Assembly: GCA_020629095.1 (NCBI GenBank)
Contig: JAHDDZ010000019.1
Location: forward strand, 1-13,789
Length of the DNA stretch: 13,789 nt
Direction: 5' to 3'
From: Candidatus Altimarinota bacterium
GTDB lineage: Bacteria > Patescibacteriota > Gracilibacteria > UBA4473
The notes beneath the pieces were generated by a model. It was given only the letters and a program-made list of their open reading frames with translations, was not told the origin of the DNA and searched no databases. Made by a program: the position numbers and the translations under genes. Positions 13,737 through 13,789 of this stretch are shown one piece after another (position 1 is the first letter of the stretch; the number at the start of each line of letters is the position of its first letter).

Positions 13737-13789
13737 CGGGGTGTAGCTCAGTTGGCTAGAGTGCATGGTTTGGGACCATGAGGTCGAAG
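13737..13789 (+). tRNA. tRNA-Pro, anticodon TGG, 3' end beyond window
   Basis: The 5' acceptor strand CGGGGTG, D arm GCTC...GAGT and anticodon stem CATGG/CCATG with loop TTTGGGA (anticodon TGG) are present; the start matches bacterial tRNA-Pro. The T arm and 3' acceptor strand are cut off by the window edge. Confidence 0.9.

Overview
The window looks like a dense, streamlined bacterial chromosome segment, most probably from the Patescibacteria (CPR) or a lineage with the same gene style. This is inferred from the mix of genes: a secreted VanW protein, a TPM-domain protein, multi-repeat TrbC/VirB2-like membrane proteins, a DUF3352-like protein, many short membrane or coiled-coil orphans, and genes that overlap by 4-8 bases. 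TGA acts as a normal stop in several ATGA start/stop overlaps, so the Gly-recoding code of Gracilibacteria/SR1 is not used here. Shine-Dalgarno motifs are missing at almost every start.

Left part (1-2430, + strand): the 3' portion of a glutamate-cysteine ligase gene (gshA-like), cut by the window edge and showing an apparent frameshift near base 61. A secreted VanW-domain protein follows. Its stop overlaps the stop of a leftward operon in one CTAG palindrome.

Leftward operon (7187-2427, - strand): one visible promoter (TATAAT at 7159-7164) precedes seven tightly packed genes. In transcription order they encode a TelA-like helical protein, a 121-aa coiled-coil protein, a 119-aa polytopic membrane protein, an exported TPM-domain protein, a coiled-coil protein carrying the Gly/Ser/Trp-rich tail usually found on TPM proteins, an 80-aa membrane protein, and an RmlD/RfbD-type reductase. 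The first five look like one membrane-associated module and are the best candidate here for an undescribed system.

Middle (7199-9634): a PAP2 phosphatase fused to a phytol/dolichol-kinase-like domain (- strand) lies divergent to tyrosyl-tRNA synthetase (+ strand). Promoter placement argues for the ATG at 8447 as the tyrS start.

tRNA cluster (9632-10003): tRNA-Arg with the rare anticodon GCG (+) converges on tRNA-Ala(TGC) and tRNA-Lys(TTT) (-), with a hairpin terminator between that could serve both directions. The two leftward tRNAs follow a 73-aa membrane protein gene after a 1-nt gap and probably share its transcript.

Right part (10255-13789): back-to-back promoters drive the 73-aa gene leftward and a two-gene operon rightward. 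Both rightward products carry three copies of a TrbC/VirB2-like two-helix hairpin. A leftward DUF3352-like anchored protein converges on them, and a partial tRNA-Pro(TGG) starts at the right edge. Several promoters sit so close to start codons that the mRNAs should be leaderless or nearly so. There is no CRISPR array, insertion sequence or other mobile element, and no gene-free stretch longer than 300 bases.
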